From Pseudocercospora fijiensis CIRAD86 (Eukaryota; Ascomycota; Dothideomycetes; Mycosphaerellales; Mycosphaerellaceae), in assembly GCF_000340215.1 (NCBI RefSeq), contig NW_006921552.1, forward strand, positions 344,487 to 408,486: a stretch of 64,000 bases of DNA, written 5' to 3'. The position numbers and the translations under genes were made by a program. The notes under the pieces were generated by a model. The model was not told where the DNA came from. It did not search any database and saw only the letters and a list, made by a program, of their open reading frames with translations. Position 1 is the first letter of the stretch. Every line of letters begins with the position of its first letter. Of the stretch, positions 38,320 through 49,859 are shown one piece after another.

Positions 38320-38598
38320 TAAAGGACGGAAACTAATACTACTACTACTACTAGCAGTAATAGTATAGGCTACCGAGGGTAATATAACCTATAGCAATAC
38401 GGGCAGCTATGTTTAGCAAGATAGGATAACGAGACTGTCGCTTAGGCTAATAACTAGAGCCCTACAATATAGGCATTATAGAAGTGTAATATAAACAATG
38501 TGCTATACGAGGTTAGTAATTTGTCTACTATACCGAAGGAGGCCTCTTATATAGGCTTAAACTCAGCCTATAGGTATAGGGCCGGTTACTAGCTAATA
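38320..38598 (-). repeat. 5' LTR of the Gypsy element
   Basis: 279 bp, about 97% identical to 26,228-26,506 by eye. Right flank CTAG (38,599-38,602) is the target duplication, directly followed by the B half of the split repeat. Confidence 0.9.
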
Positions 38599-38995
38599 CT
38601 AGGCTAGGACGATATCGGGCCTATAGCTCGAGGCTCGCCGTACGTCCGGCCGAATACAAATAGTAGGTATATTAATTACCGATCGCGAGCGGGACGCGAT
38701 TAATATACCTACTACTATTTCCGCGACCGTAAGTTCTATCGAACTAGTACGCTATAGTTACGGTATATAACGACCGGCCTCTACTCTACTCTCTTACTAC
38801 TAGTCGTAGAGGCTTAAGAATGCTACTATAGGGCGCTCTCGAACAAAGGTTATATAGATTTCGCTAGGACGGTCCTAGCGAAAACATAGCCGGTCGGTCT
38901 TAGCATTTTCTAGGACTTCTATAGGCTAAAGAGATAGGAATAATGCGACAAGTCTCTACGGTATCTTATTCTGTCTCTTTATAAACTCGTACTAG
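38599..38995. repeat. Right half (B) of the split D/B repeat
   Basis: Near-identical to 40,872-41,276. It contains a hairpin (arms about 38,658-38,676 and 38,699-38,720, based on TAGGTATATTAAT) and a perfect 25-bp palindrome at 38,859-38,883 (arm TTTCGCTAGGAC around a central G). Confidence 0.9.
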
Positions 38996-39293
38996 AGAAG
39001 AGATATATCCTTACTTATTTATATAAATCGGGAGAACTAGGACGTTTGCTTTTTATAGCTCCTAAATAGCTTAGCGGAAGTATTAAGGGGTACGTCTAGA
39101 GACTATCGTCCCTTCCCTTATATATACGTTGCGATGTCTTTATACTACTTTATACGCGATATAGAGGATATACAAAGCTTTCGTATACGGTAAGAGTACG
39201 CTAATACTACTACGTAGTAGTAGCCGTTCTATTCTTACGAAGCGGATAGGTATATCGATATACGGAATTAGCCTCCTAGGCCCTCGAATTAGG
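38996..39293. other. No recognisable gene
   Basis: RIP-mutated spacer between repeat B and repeat C copy 2. Confidence 0.5.
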
Positions 39294-39870
39294 ATGTATA
39301 TATAGCACTTAACTACGCCTAGTATGCTATTGCGATCTGCGTTATAAAGAAAAGAATATATAGGAGGTAGGTATTTACGAGGGATAGTCCTAGCGAAAGG
39401 CGGGAGCTCCCGTATCGCTAAGCCCTAATATAAACATTAACGCGTCTACGCGCCCTTGCGACTTCTCTCTTATCCTTCCTTAGCTACTTGCTATAATATA
39501 CCTTAAGTATTCTAGCGGCGCTTAGAAATATAGCACTTATTTATTCTAGTATATCGCCGTTCCTACTAGCCCTATCGGTACTCGGGCTAGAGGCTACTAT
39601 CGTACAACCTAGCTATTATTATACTATAGGTAATAATTACACTTCTCTTACTACCGTAAAAGTCTAATATACTAGTAGAGAACAACTACTTATACTATAT
39701 TCGCCTACTCCTCTAGATATTATCGAAAGTATATAGTAAACTAGCTCTACTTTCCTTCCGAGGCGACGATACTACGCGCGATAATACTACGCTTCTCGAT
39801 CCCTCTAACAAAGTCGGCCTTGCCCCGTAGTTAGCTAAATTTACCTACGTAATAATATATTATATAGGGT
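39294..39870. repeat. Dispersed repeat C, copy 2
   Basis: Matches 17,650-18,208 over its whole length in the same orientation; a degenerate palindrome lies at 39,374-39,398. Differences are mostly transitions plus small indels. Confidence 0.85.
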
Positions 39871-40839
39871 CGAACCTATCTACTTAGCTTTACTCGGTAA
39901 TATTAATGCCTTTACTACTCTCGTACCGCCTAGCCTAGATTCCGTCGCTATAATTGTCGAACTTTCCTACGTCGACTTCCTTAAGTTCCTAGGGTTTAAT
40001 AACGACGGATAGCCTCCGCTATAGTGTTCCGCCGTACCTCGCAGATATTAGGATAGTTAAGAGTATTAAGCTTATGATTCCGCGACCTATCCGCTCGTAG
40101 TTCCCTCGATACGCGTAAGGGTAGGAGGACTATCGCTATTATAACTTCGACGGCGTATATTATAGGCGAGTAGTTACGGCTATTCTAGAACTAGCTAGGT
40201 ATTAGTTTATCGGTCGGGGCTTATATATAAGGGCGACTAGTTATATCTAGGAGGAGATAGTAACGGAGTTCGAGGATACGTTTAATAAAGAGGCAAAAGC
40301 CGTAGACGCCTACGAAAACGTAGATAGCGTAATCTTCGTCCCTAGGGTAGGATATAGTTACTTAGTAGCCTATAAGAAATCGTAGCGCCGCTACCTATAG
40401 TTTTTACGCCTACGACGGTTAGTTAGTCCTCTTTTATATTATATTAGTTTGTATATAATACTGTCCCGGCTAATAAGAATATATTAACGTCGCTCTATAT
40501 ATCTCTATACTTCCCGGAACTTCGATCTAGCTATTATCGATATACTTATATTCTACTAATAAGTTCCTATCGTTATACGGACGTAGATACTAAAGTAGTC
40601 GAAATATACCTATAGGTATATTAAGCTTCGACTATATTATAGCTAGGATTAATTTATATATATATAAAGTATTGTCTAACTATACTATCTCTAACTAAAA
40701 TTACCCCCTCTTCCCTATTACCTTTCTTTAATAAAGGCGATAAGAGAGCAAATTTCGGGTAGCACTTAGGATTCCTAATAGTTAATAACTTGCTATACTA
40801 GAAAGCGTAGTCTAGTTTGCTAATGCCGCCCTAGCCCGC
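39871..40839. other. No recognisable gene
   Basis: No coherent frame on either strand. The last part (about 40,640-40,760) is somewhat more AT-rich. Confidence 0.5.
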
Positions 40840-41276
40840 CTTTACGCTATTATTAATCGCTAAAAATGTCCCGCTAGACCTAGACTAGGACGATATCGGG
40901 CCTATAGCTCGAGGCTCGCCGTACGTCCGGCCGAATATAAATAGTAGGTATATTAATTACCGATCGCGAGCGAGACGCGATTAATATACCTACTACTATT
41001 TCCGCGACCGTAAGTTCTATCGAACTAGTACGCTATAGTTACGGTATATAACGACCGGCCTCTACTCTACTCTTTTACTACTAGTCGTAGAGGCTTAAGA
41101 ATACTACTATAGGGCGCTCTCGAATAAAGGTTATATAGATTTCGCTAGGACGGTCCTAGCGAAAACATAGCCGGTCGGTCTTAGTATTTTTTAGGACTTC
41201 TATAGGCTAAAGAGATAGGAATAATACGACAAGTCTATATAGTATCGTATTCTGTCTCTTTATAGACTCGCACTAG
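40840..41276. repeat. D/B repeat, uninterrupted copy
   Basis: Contains the D end (tttacgctattattaatcgc) and B end joined at gacctagactagg, which is the empty-site equivalent of the Gypsy insertion. It carries the hairpin (40,940-41,001) and a perfect 25-bp palindrome (41,150-41,174). No coding frame. Confidence 0.9.
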
Positions 41277-42585
41277 TAGGCGTATAGCCTAAGGATTAGA
41301 GTTCCTCCGCTTACGTCCGAGCTATACCGCCTACGTTTAACTCCTTTACTAATAAGTCTATTTGCTATATCTACTACTTCTCGGTTAGGTCCTATTCCTC
41401 CTCGGAAGCTTAAACTTCTTCGTAGTATCGTCCTCTACTATATAAGTACTTCGAACGCGTTTCGTAGTATTAGGCGAGCCGGATATTCCGCCGTCTTCGT
41501 CTTCCCTATACTTGCGCTTTAAGTATAGTACTAACTCTATTACTATACCGGTTATAAGTATCTCCTAAACCTTATCCCGCTACTCTATACTAGTATTAGC
41601 CTTAATCGCTACGCTAGGGTAAATAACCTACGAACCTTAGGTAAGAATCTTCTTCGGGCTTAGCTATATATAAACTTAGCCGCCTTTCTTCGTTTCTGCC
41701 TAATTATTAGCGCCTATACTATAGAGTGCTAGCTATATATCTTACTCTCGGTATTAGTCGCTTCGCCCTTATCTCCGTAGAGACTTTTTAATTTCTAATC
41801 TACTACTTCTTTTACTTTCGGGTCTTTCGCTAACTATATCGCAGTTAGTCGTAGCGGTAGTAACGATAATATAATATATAAATACCGCATCCCGTAGTTC
41901 CTCCTCTAACTAGTAGTATAGCGATACCGCGTCTTTCGAGGCTATTTTCTACTATAGTAGTCTATAGTTATTGCGTTACTAGTCGTAGTACGGTGCCTAG
42001 GTAGCTATTAGAACTATACCTAGTACGTAGTAGGGCCTAGCTCGCTACTATAGAAACCGGTAGAGATTCGCTTTCGCGCGTCGGCTATATTCCTCGAGTC
42101 TTTGTTTTAAAAACAAATACAAGCGGAACCCTCCTTCGCTATAGACCTCTATTCTTCCGCGCTCTACCCGCCCTACCTCTCTATCCTCTATAATACTAGG
42201 TCTACGGCACTTAACTATTACGTCGATTTAATACCCGAGTTATATAGTCCTAGTCCTAAGGCGGGCGCTAGCGAGATAAAGCCTAAGGTTAGTACTAGTT
42301 AGTAAACTAAGCGGAATCGGATACTTACTAATACGGTCTTAGAAGAGCGAGGAGGCCCGGCGTCTCGAGGTTAGCGTCGTTAGTTACTTAGGCTATATCG
42401 ACTACTTACTAATATACTTCTAGAAGGGATAGGCGCTAGAAAGCCCTAGAAAAGATCTGCCGCCGACGGCGTAGTATACGAGTAAGCTAACCGATCCTCG
42501 ATAGGTAAGTAAACCTTACTAATTATTACGGCCGTATAGAACGTAGCCGCGGAGAGGCTAGCCCGGAAGCCGGACGTAGCCGAAC
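41277..42585. other. No confidently recognisable gene
   Basis: Short + strand open pieces occur but do not assemble into a recognisable protein. Confidence 0.4.
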
Positions 42586-43960
42586 TTTGTAAACTAAAGA
42601 GACTAAGATTCTTGTCTACGATAATAAGGCTAATAAAGAGGTTAAGACGCCGATTAAGAAGCTATAAGGGGCGAACGCGACTATCGACTCGTCTTCGCCT
42701 ACCGACTAAATTCGTATCCTATTCGAGAGCAAGATAGCTAACCTCCTCTAGATAGCTAAAATCGATAAGACGCCGCCGTAGTCGTATAAGCGGGCGCCTA
42801 CTTTAGGACTTAATAAATATTTAGTGCCCTCGGATAACCCGAAATTATTCTACGCTTAGAACCCTAGAACCTAAGCCTAAGGAGGTATTATCGGCGAGGT
42901 CTTTATACTAGATTTAATACCTAGTAAGAAGTATATACGTAGTAACCTAGAGATCGAGCCTATACCTATCTAGCTACTAGCATCGTCGACTATCGGCGGT
43001 AGTAGGAAGTAGGTAGGCAGTTCCGATATACTAAAGAAGGCGTAGCTAGAGAGCCTTAAGCCTAAACCCTCGCCTAGTAAGACTAAGCTAACGACGTCGC
43101 TAAAGGCCTCCTACTATCTCTAATAAGACCGTAGCTTCTTTTAGCGGCTTAAGCCGGTTCTTAGTAGAAGCTAAGGCATCTATAGAGCTTCTAAAAGGAG
43201 ACGGGCCTCCTACTAGTAGTTAGGGTAAGAAGGACACTAGTAGCTACGCGGAGGAGCTCGGAAAACCTCGTTAGCTTACTATAGTCGAGTTAGTAGGCAC
43301 GGCCGATAAAAAGCGCAAGTACGAGTCTCTTAGCCCGCTATCGTCTAAGCTAAAGCGTTAGGCGTCGAAGTCCCCTAAGACTACTTAACCCTCGAGTACT
43401 ACTCGTCGAAACCGCTAGAAGGGGTAAGCGACGCAAATTCTACGCCTGCTTCGCTATAATAAAGGAGAGCTCCCTCGGGGAATGCTCTTATATCCGTTAG
43501 GCTAATTAGCCCTAGCTAAGGACTCGCCTAAGGTTATATAGAACTTGCTTATAGATATTAGAGTACGACAATGCTTATCGTAGCTATATTAGGGTTATAC
43601 CTAGACGTTATAAAGCGCTACGCTAGATTGTAAGTAGTAGAACGAGGAGCGCTAGGTATACCTCTTATACGAATAATCTCTCGTACGACGCCTAGTTACT
43701 ACTACTTCTTATTTTATAATCTCTCGGCGTAGCTATACTATCCGGTAGCCTTACAATCCTAAAAGGGCGTAGGATACCTTCTCGTAGCCCGCTTAGCTAG
43801 GACTGTAAGTAAGTATGTTTTACTACCGCCTTTGCCTCCTTACTATAAACTATAAGGAGCTCCTTCGCTTCCCTACTTACTACCTATACTAAATTCGGGC
43901 ATTTACCTAAAGCTCGGGGCGAGTATCGATACGCGTTAGGGAAGGCTCCTCGTCCGCGCC
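42586..43960 (+). pseudogene. Unrecognised basic, low-complexity protein relic
   Basis: A + strand frame with few stops from about 42,590 to 43,180 encodes a Lys/Pro/Ser-rich sequence (ESLKPKPSPSKTKLTTSL near 43,050), followed by frame changes and a second readable piece at about 43,420-43,700. No domain recognised. It ends close to the left end of the Tc1-type element, which may have inserted into or next to it. Confidence 0.35.
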
Positions 43961-44389
43961 CGCGGACCCTATCTAGGTTCGGAGGGTTAGTACGGTAGAC
44001 TTATAGCTATTAAACATTAAATATTTAATATTTACTAGCTTTATTAACATTCTGTCCCGAATAGGAGTAAATATTTATATTTAATTTATATTTAGTACTA
44101 TATATAGTTAAGTCTATATTAAAGGCTATACTTATATCTTTGTCTAGCCTAGAGTTACTATACTTTGCCGGAAGGTTAAGACTGCTAAGAACTATAGGTT
44201 TGTAACTCTCGTAGATCTTCGAGATTAGACTTCTTTATACCTTTAAGTACGATAATGCCTATATAAGGTCTTACCGCTATTAAATCTAGCCTCTTACGAT
44301 ATATTGTTATTAGTTGCTACCGCCGGAAGCTGCTGTTCTTATAGCTGCGTCTATAGCGTCTAATTTATAGCGCCTATATCTCGAATACT

Positions 44390-46085
44390 ACGCTATAGCG
44401 GAGGTACGCGCGTCTCGATCGAGAAAGCTAGTATCGAAGGACCTACCGGCGTATAAGGAAGCCGCTAAGCGGCGCGAGTCGCCTATTAAGTCGAAGGATA
44501 GGAAGAAGGCTAGCGGCGGCGTAAAGTAGAAGACGGCGTAGTAGAAGAAGTTTAATAATATACCGGCATTCGAGGCCGCGGCGTAGAAGGACTACTAGGT
44601 CGACGATACCGCTACGGCGGTAGAAGATAAGGTCGCTAGCGAAGTTAAGGTTAGTAAGTTAACGCGTTTAGCTAATACTTCGCCTATAAGAGGTATCTAG
44701 GCGCGGCGCCTAGCTAACGGTTAGTAGGTAAATAAGGAAGATATATCTACGCTATCTTATAACCCTCGTAAGGACCTAGAATATAAGTAAACCTAGCGCC
44801 TTCTTACTAGAAATAATAAGTTAGCTTTCGAGAACTATAACCGTACTAGCGCTAGCACTTAGTATACCGAAGATGCGTACTATTAGGCTAAGGAAGAAGC
44901 GCAGAAGAAGCAGCTCTATATCGGTAACTATATATTAATCGTATCCGCGTTTAAAGTGCCGAAGAGTTACTAGTTTAAGTAGAGTTAGAAGAAAGGTAAG
45001 GTAACGGTATTCTTACTATCGCTCGTACCTATCTAGCGGCTATATCCGCTTAACTCGAGTTACGAGTATACTAATTTCTTATATAGCGGACGATTATAAT
45101 AAGGCTCTCGACTACGCCGTAGAGTTAATAAACGATACTAGAGACAAGATTAAGATTAATATCGAGTTTAAGACTACTACGAAGGATGCTAGATCTTTAG
45201 CTATCCTTAAAGTTAGCAAACTAAAGCTAAACGATTAGTAGAATGTCGATAGTATTACCTTTATTGCTAAGGAGCGGAAGGAGGGTAATTATACGACTAA
45301 GCTACTTACTAACTATATATATACCCTCCCTAGCTACGAGAACTATAGCGCTTACTGCTATAGACCTAAAGGCCTTCTAGATATCCCTCGCAATTATTAC
45401 TAGTTCTATAGCGAGGCAACAAAGCTATAGTCTTACGCTCTTACTATAAAGCAAGAAGGAGCGACTCTTAAGCAACCGCCGTATAGTGTTTTCGCTAAGA
45501 TATAGTAGAACAAAGAGAAGATACAATCTCGTAAACTAAACAGTCTACTTGCGGCCTTAAAGGAGCCATTTCAATTACAGACACTAGTAAGAGCTCGCTC
45601 TATGCCTATAAGTTATCTACCTCCGTAGCTAGCTATAGATTACGCTAATCTAATCTAGACTATATTTAATATAGTTAACTAGAAGCTAGGCGTTGTTACT
45701 TAGGTTTAAGAAGCTTAGCCTATATAACAAGAGTTACCTGTTCTAAAGCATATTGCTAAGCAACTTAATATACCGCTAAGAAGTCTACTAAGACAGTTCT
45801 TTTAATAGGTAGCAATATAGCACGAATAGAAGGATACTAAGGATAGGGAACAGCTCTTAAAGATAGAAGCGCACTTTGTAACTAGACGCTATAACTGTAA
45901 TTAGTTATATTAACTTCCTATACGAGAATAGAAGGAGCTTAGCTTCTATAAGGGTAACTTAGGTACGTTGCGTAACTGTTTAAAGCGCTTTTAGAAGGAA
46001 AAGCTAGCTTAGAGAAACTAATATAATAACGACATTTATAATAGAGCAACGGCCGTTCTTATTAGTTTAGCTTTGTTAGGCGTTT
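44390..46085 (+). pseudogene. Accessory ORF of the Tc1-type element, function unknown
   Basis: A Lys/Glu/Ala-rich N-terminal part (44,390-45,070) is followed, after a frameshift near 45,090, by one frame to about 46,085. Together they span roughly 560 codons. The C-terminal half retains more CA and TG than its surroundings and reads as a soluble helical protein with QKEKLA and REQLLKIEAHF-type segments. I recognise no fold. It lies inside the inverted repeats and is convergent with the transposase. It could be an accessory transposition factor or captured host sequence. Confidence 0.5.
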
Positions 46086-46389
46086 GATTAAGAACAACGA
46101 ATAAAATAGCTTTATAATTGCTCCGCTGCTTGTATCGCTATTATCGTCGTTGCTTCGAGAGTGCTTTCCGGCGGTATTCTCGGATATAAAAGCGGAGGAG
46201 ATATATAAAGCTTAGTAGTACGTACTATAACATTCTTATTTCTATTATACTAACACTATACTAGTTATATATATAAAATTGATAGCGGAGCTTTAGATAT
46301 ATATTATCTTAATATTATACAAATACAAAGATATATTAGTAGTGTTATATAGTTAGATTTAAAGCGAGTCGAATTAGCCGGTAAGCTAG

Positions 46390-47440
46390 CTTTTATCTAG
46401 CTAAACCTCCGCTTTAAAGCCGTATACGTTATATCCGCTATACTTAAACAATCTAGTTATATTAACCTTTCTAACGTAGTTAAAAGCATATATAAGGAAC
46501 TCTTAGAAGGTCTCGAAGTTAGCTATAAGATCTTTATTCTTCTTAAGCTATTTCTTAAGCAGTACGAAGGTCTGTTCGATAGGATTCAAGTTAGGAGAAT
46601 ATAGTGGCAGGTACTTAAGAGTATATCTAGTAGCTAAGATTTCGACTTAACCTTCTCGCTATAGTAGATTAAAGCGTTGTCTATTATAATAATTATATTC
46701 TTACTAGGAAGCGGTAGTACTTTATTCTCGAGCTAGTCGTCGAATGTAACTTAATTAATAGCGCCTTAGATATAGAGCGTATAGGGTAGATATATATAGA
46801 TTGTAAGTGCTAGAAGTACTAATATTCGCTCTTACCGTTACGCGTACTAATAATCGTAGCAATCTATACCCTTCGGAGACTATCTAAACTTGCGATGTCT
46901 ACTCTTCTTATTAGAGGCAGTCTCGTCGATAAATACTAACTTATCTACCGGCTATTTCTAGCTCTTTGTATACTAGGCGGCTCTCGCTAGCGCACTACGT
47001 TCCTTCGCGATCTTATACGCCGCTTTACGAGTCTAACCGAGCCTATAAAGGCGCTTCTATACTATAGCCGGATCTACCTTAATTTTAAAGCGATTGTATA
47101 GCGTAGTATATATTTCCTTAAGACATGCCTCCGGCCGTATCGGTAAGTACTTAAGGAGGTAGATTTCTATATCTATCGTAATCTTCCTCTTACGACTCGA
47201 TTTAAACCTCTCCGACGGTAAGAATACCTCTCTAAAGAGGCCGTAATAGTACTTCTATCGAAACACCGTCGACCGGCTCGTACCTGTCTTTAATATAATA
47301 TCTATCACTTTATAACCGGCGTTAAAATAATGCTTAGCGAGTCGCGTAGTCGAGGTAGGTAAGGGCGTAGGAAGGGCTCGTATAGCGTAGAAGAGCTAGA
47401 ATAGCTAGAATACTAACAACAATACCTCGGACCGTATATT
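46390..47440 (-). pseudogene. Tc1/mariner DDE transposase relic
   Basis: The cut-and-paste transposase. The minus strand shows a helix-turn-helix N-terminal part (RSTVFR near 47,265), a KRLYRLGxTRKAAYKIAKER segment (about 47,050), the first catalytic Asp in FIDETASN (about 46,940), SPKGIDCY, a second block IIIIDNA (about 46,680), and the third-acid region SPNLNPIEQTF (about 46,590), followed by LLKK and an aromatic C-terminus to about 46,400. Stops are TAG/TAA and there is a frameshift near 46,640. About 340 codons, normal for the family. Confidence 0.9.
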
Positions 47441-47730
47441 TAACGCCTATACTATTAATATATATACTATTTTTACGCGTAGTATTACAATAGGTCGACT
47501 AGAGGACGAAATGTACGATTTACTAGTAAAAAGTTAGTAGGGTTACTCTACCTCTTAGTAGTCTTAATCTTCCGGTAAAGTATAGTATAAGTATACTTCT
47601 AGAATTAGACTAGATATTTAGGTTTATATTTAATATTAAATCTTAATCTAAATTGAATCGGATTTAATATTTACTAGCTATAGGTAGACTTTAGTATAGT
47701 TACGCGTACTTTTAAGACTATATTACGCTA

Positions 47731-48450
47731 AGATGCCCCGTATACCGTATCCCGCGAGTCGAAGGGTCTACCTCTCTACTTTCGATATTTACTACCTCTA
47801 GCGAGATATTACAATTGCTATCCTATCCCCTCCCTACGCCTTAGTATCGTCGTATAAGGTATTTAAGCGTATATTCTAGCCGCTAGTATAGATACGATGC
47901 TAATATATCTAGATGCCCGGGTATAAGAAGCCTAAGTATAAGAAGCCCGAGTACCCGATATATAGAGACACCCTCTATTTAGGACTATACTCGGAGTAAA
48001 GAGCTTAAGCCTTAATAGCGGAGCAGGTCGACGCCTTAGCTTAATAGTACGCTACTAGCGGCAAGATTCGGGTCCTATATTGTCCTAACTTTAAGACCGC
48101 GCGGAGATACCTCGAATATATCGATTCCTATAATATATAAGGAGTAGTAGTTACAATTTAGTTCGCCTCGTCCGATTCGTACGTATACTATATCTATTAT
48201 AGTGCTACCCCGCTAACTAGAAATAGCGAGACTACTTACGGCGCTAATACCTAGACTACCGATAGAGGTTACTCTACTAGCGCGAATTATTCGGTAAAGT
48301 AAGAGCCCGAGGATAACGGTAACTTAGAGGGCGGAGCTATTGTCTCTAAGCCTTAAGCGCTAGATTTAGTTATAGTCTTTGCCCGCTCTATATAGGCTTA
48401 AGCGCGAGTACTATATATACTAGACAATAGAGCAAATGTATAGAGCTTAC
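47731..48450 (+). pseudogene. Unrecognised ORF fragment, about 230 codons
   Basis: Begins with an ATG at 47,731-47,735 (MPRIPYPASRRVYLSTFDIYYL) and can be followed with TAG/TAA interruptions to about 48,440. It has a Lys/Pro-rich YKKPKYKKPEYP segment near 47,930. No family recognised. It lies between the Tc1-type element and D/B copy 3. Confidence 0.35.
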
Positions 48451-48463
48451 TATAGATAAAACC

Positions 48464-49325
48464 TACCTACTAAGGTCGTAGAGCAGTTGTCGCTAGTAAT
48501 CCGTATAGCAGTGTCCGCTATAGCTATTCTATGCCCGGTTAATAAGAGAGCTCGAGCGTCCGTAAAGCATTTACGCAATTATCGACTGCTTAAAAGGTCC
48601 CGCTAGGTATAGGCTAGGACGATATCGGTCCTATAGCTAGAGGCTCGTTATATATTATAGCTATTAATTATCGATTGCTAAAATTACAGAATTACTTATA
48701 ATTATAGTAATTGTAAATGTAATTCCTAGGTAACGGACTTCGTAATTTTAATTACAATTACTCTATAATACAAAGATAGGCGCTATATATCGTATATATA
48801 TCTCTTATATATCGATGCTGCCCGTTACGTATAAAGTCTTCTACGGTAGGATTACTAGAGGCTTTAAAATATACTTCGAATAGTATCTAGATTTAGCCGG
48901 ATGTCTTTATTCGAGCAAGTCTAAGAATTTATCGCTTAGTTAATAGCTAGTAGGGTCTTTAGTCCCGATAAGTTGTAACTTTATTATTATTGTAATTATA
49001 ATTGTAATATTTCTATAATTGTATTTGTAATATTACGCTCGTAATTTTAATTAATTAACAATTAATAGCTCTATCGTACGTCCGGCCGAACTCGGATAGT
49101 AGGTATATTAATTACGTACCGCTCGCGATCGGCGATTAATATACCCGCGACCTAGGATATCGATAAGGCGGAAAGCGTATTCCTACTCCGAAGGCCTAGT
49201 AGTTACGCACTCTACTTAATATATTATATAAAATGTCGCGTCGAGCTTAGGTACTAACCGTAGTCTCTAAGTCTAGCGGCCTCGGGCATTTCGCTAGGAC
49301 GGTCCTAGCGAAATCGCGGGCCGAC
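48464..49325. repeat. D/B repeat, diverged copy interrupted by an AT-rich MITE
   Basis: Shares the D start (ctactaagg...gtagagcag), the junction ctaggacgatatcggtcc, a hairpin at 49,096-49,150 and a perfect 25-bp palindrome at 49,289-49,313 with the other copies, but is more diverged. A 426-bp insert (48,648-49,073) breaks it between ctcg and cgtacgtccgg. Confidence 0.85.
48648..49073. mobile_element. AT-rich non-autonomous element (MITE-like)
   Basis: Its edges are fixed by comparison with the uninterrupted copy at 40,840. The ends carry an inverted repeat based on AGCTATTAATT, and the interior is dominated by attacaatta-type sequence, unlike its CpG-rich host repeat. No coding capacity; superfamily not assigned. 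Confidence 0.75.
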
Positions 49326-49675
49326 GTAGTCTCCGGGGCTCTAGCTAGCGCTAGCGCTCCTAGACGGCTCGCTCGGTCTCGTATTACTATACCGCGTAAA
49401 TAAACGAGTCGCGAATAGCGCGTTACTAGCGCTACTAGACGGTTCGCTCGGTCTCGCGTTACTATACCGCGTAAACAAATAAGTTATAGGCCGCGCGTCG
49501 CTATTTCCCGCTATACTTCTCTCCTTCGACTCTAAAAGCCCTTATTACCCTAACCGTATCTACTACTACTCTACCTCTATCGAGCTATCGTATTACGAGT
49601 TCTAAACTTCGGTACGCCGTACTAGAATATTGCGCTTACTCTACTATTATCGCTAATATATCGCTAGTAACTATA

Positions 49676-49720
49676 GAGCGTAAGAGCCCGGAGCGTAAGA
49701 GCCCGGAGCGCTAGAGCCCG
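49676..49720 (+). repeat. 15-bp tandem repeat, 3 units
   Basis: gagcgtaagagcccg occurs twice and then once with one change (gagcgctagagcccg), in phase with a possible reading frame. Confidence 0.9.
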
Positions 49721-49859
49721 GAGTACTAGTACTCTTCTACCCGTACGAGTTCTAATTAAAGCGATTACGCCGCTATATAGCCTATTATATACAATCTACC
49801 TTATAGTTTAGTTATACTATAGCTCCCGAGCACTACTAGTCTAGATGTAGAGCTAGACT

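Larger units (their letters stand above)
26228..38598 (-). mobile_element. 12.4-kb Ty3/Gypsy LTR retrotransposon with an additional ORF
   Basis: Direct 279-bp LTRs bound the unit, CTAG flanks both ends (26,224-26,227 and 38,599-38,602), and a purine tract lies on the minus strand directly next to the left LTR, so the element reads right to left. It has gag and pol in the usual fungal Gypsy order and then a roughly 960-codon extra frame. The LTRs differ at about seven positions, nearly all C/T or G/A transitions, so most of their divergence may be RIP rather than age. All reading frames are broken by RIP, and a 234-bp assembly gap lies in pol. Nested insertion of two elements remains possible, but the extra ORF ends at the polypurine tract, which argues it is part of the same unit. 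Confidence 0.85.
44002..47682 (-). mobile_element. Tc1/mariner element carrying a second gene (3.7 kb)
   Basis: The left end TATAGCTATTAAACATTAAA and the inverted right end (read inward TATAGCTAGTAAATATTAAA) form imperfect terminal inverted repeats ending in TA, as expected for Tc1/mariner. The unit contains a minus-strand DDE transposase and, convergent to it, an unrecognised + strand ORF. Both ends recur as a 578-bp internally deleted copy at 52,804-53,381, which supports the boundaries. At 3.7 kb it is about twice the size of ordinary Tc1 elements. Confidence 0.75.
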
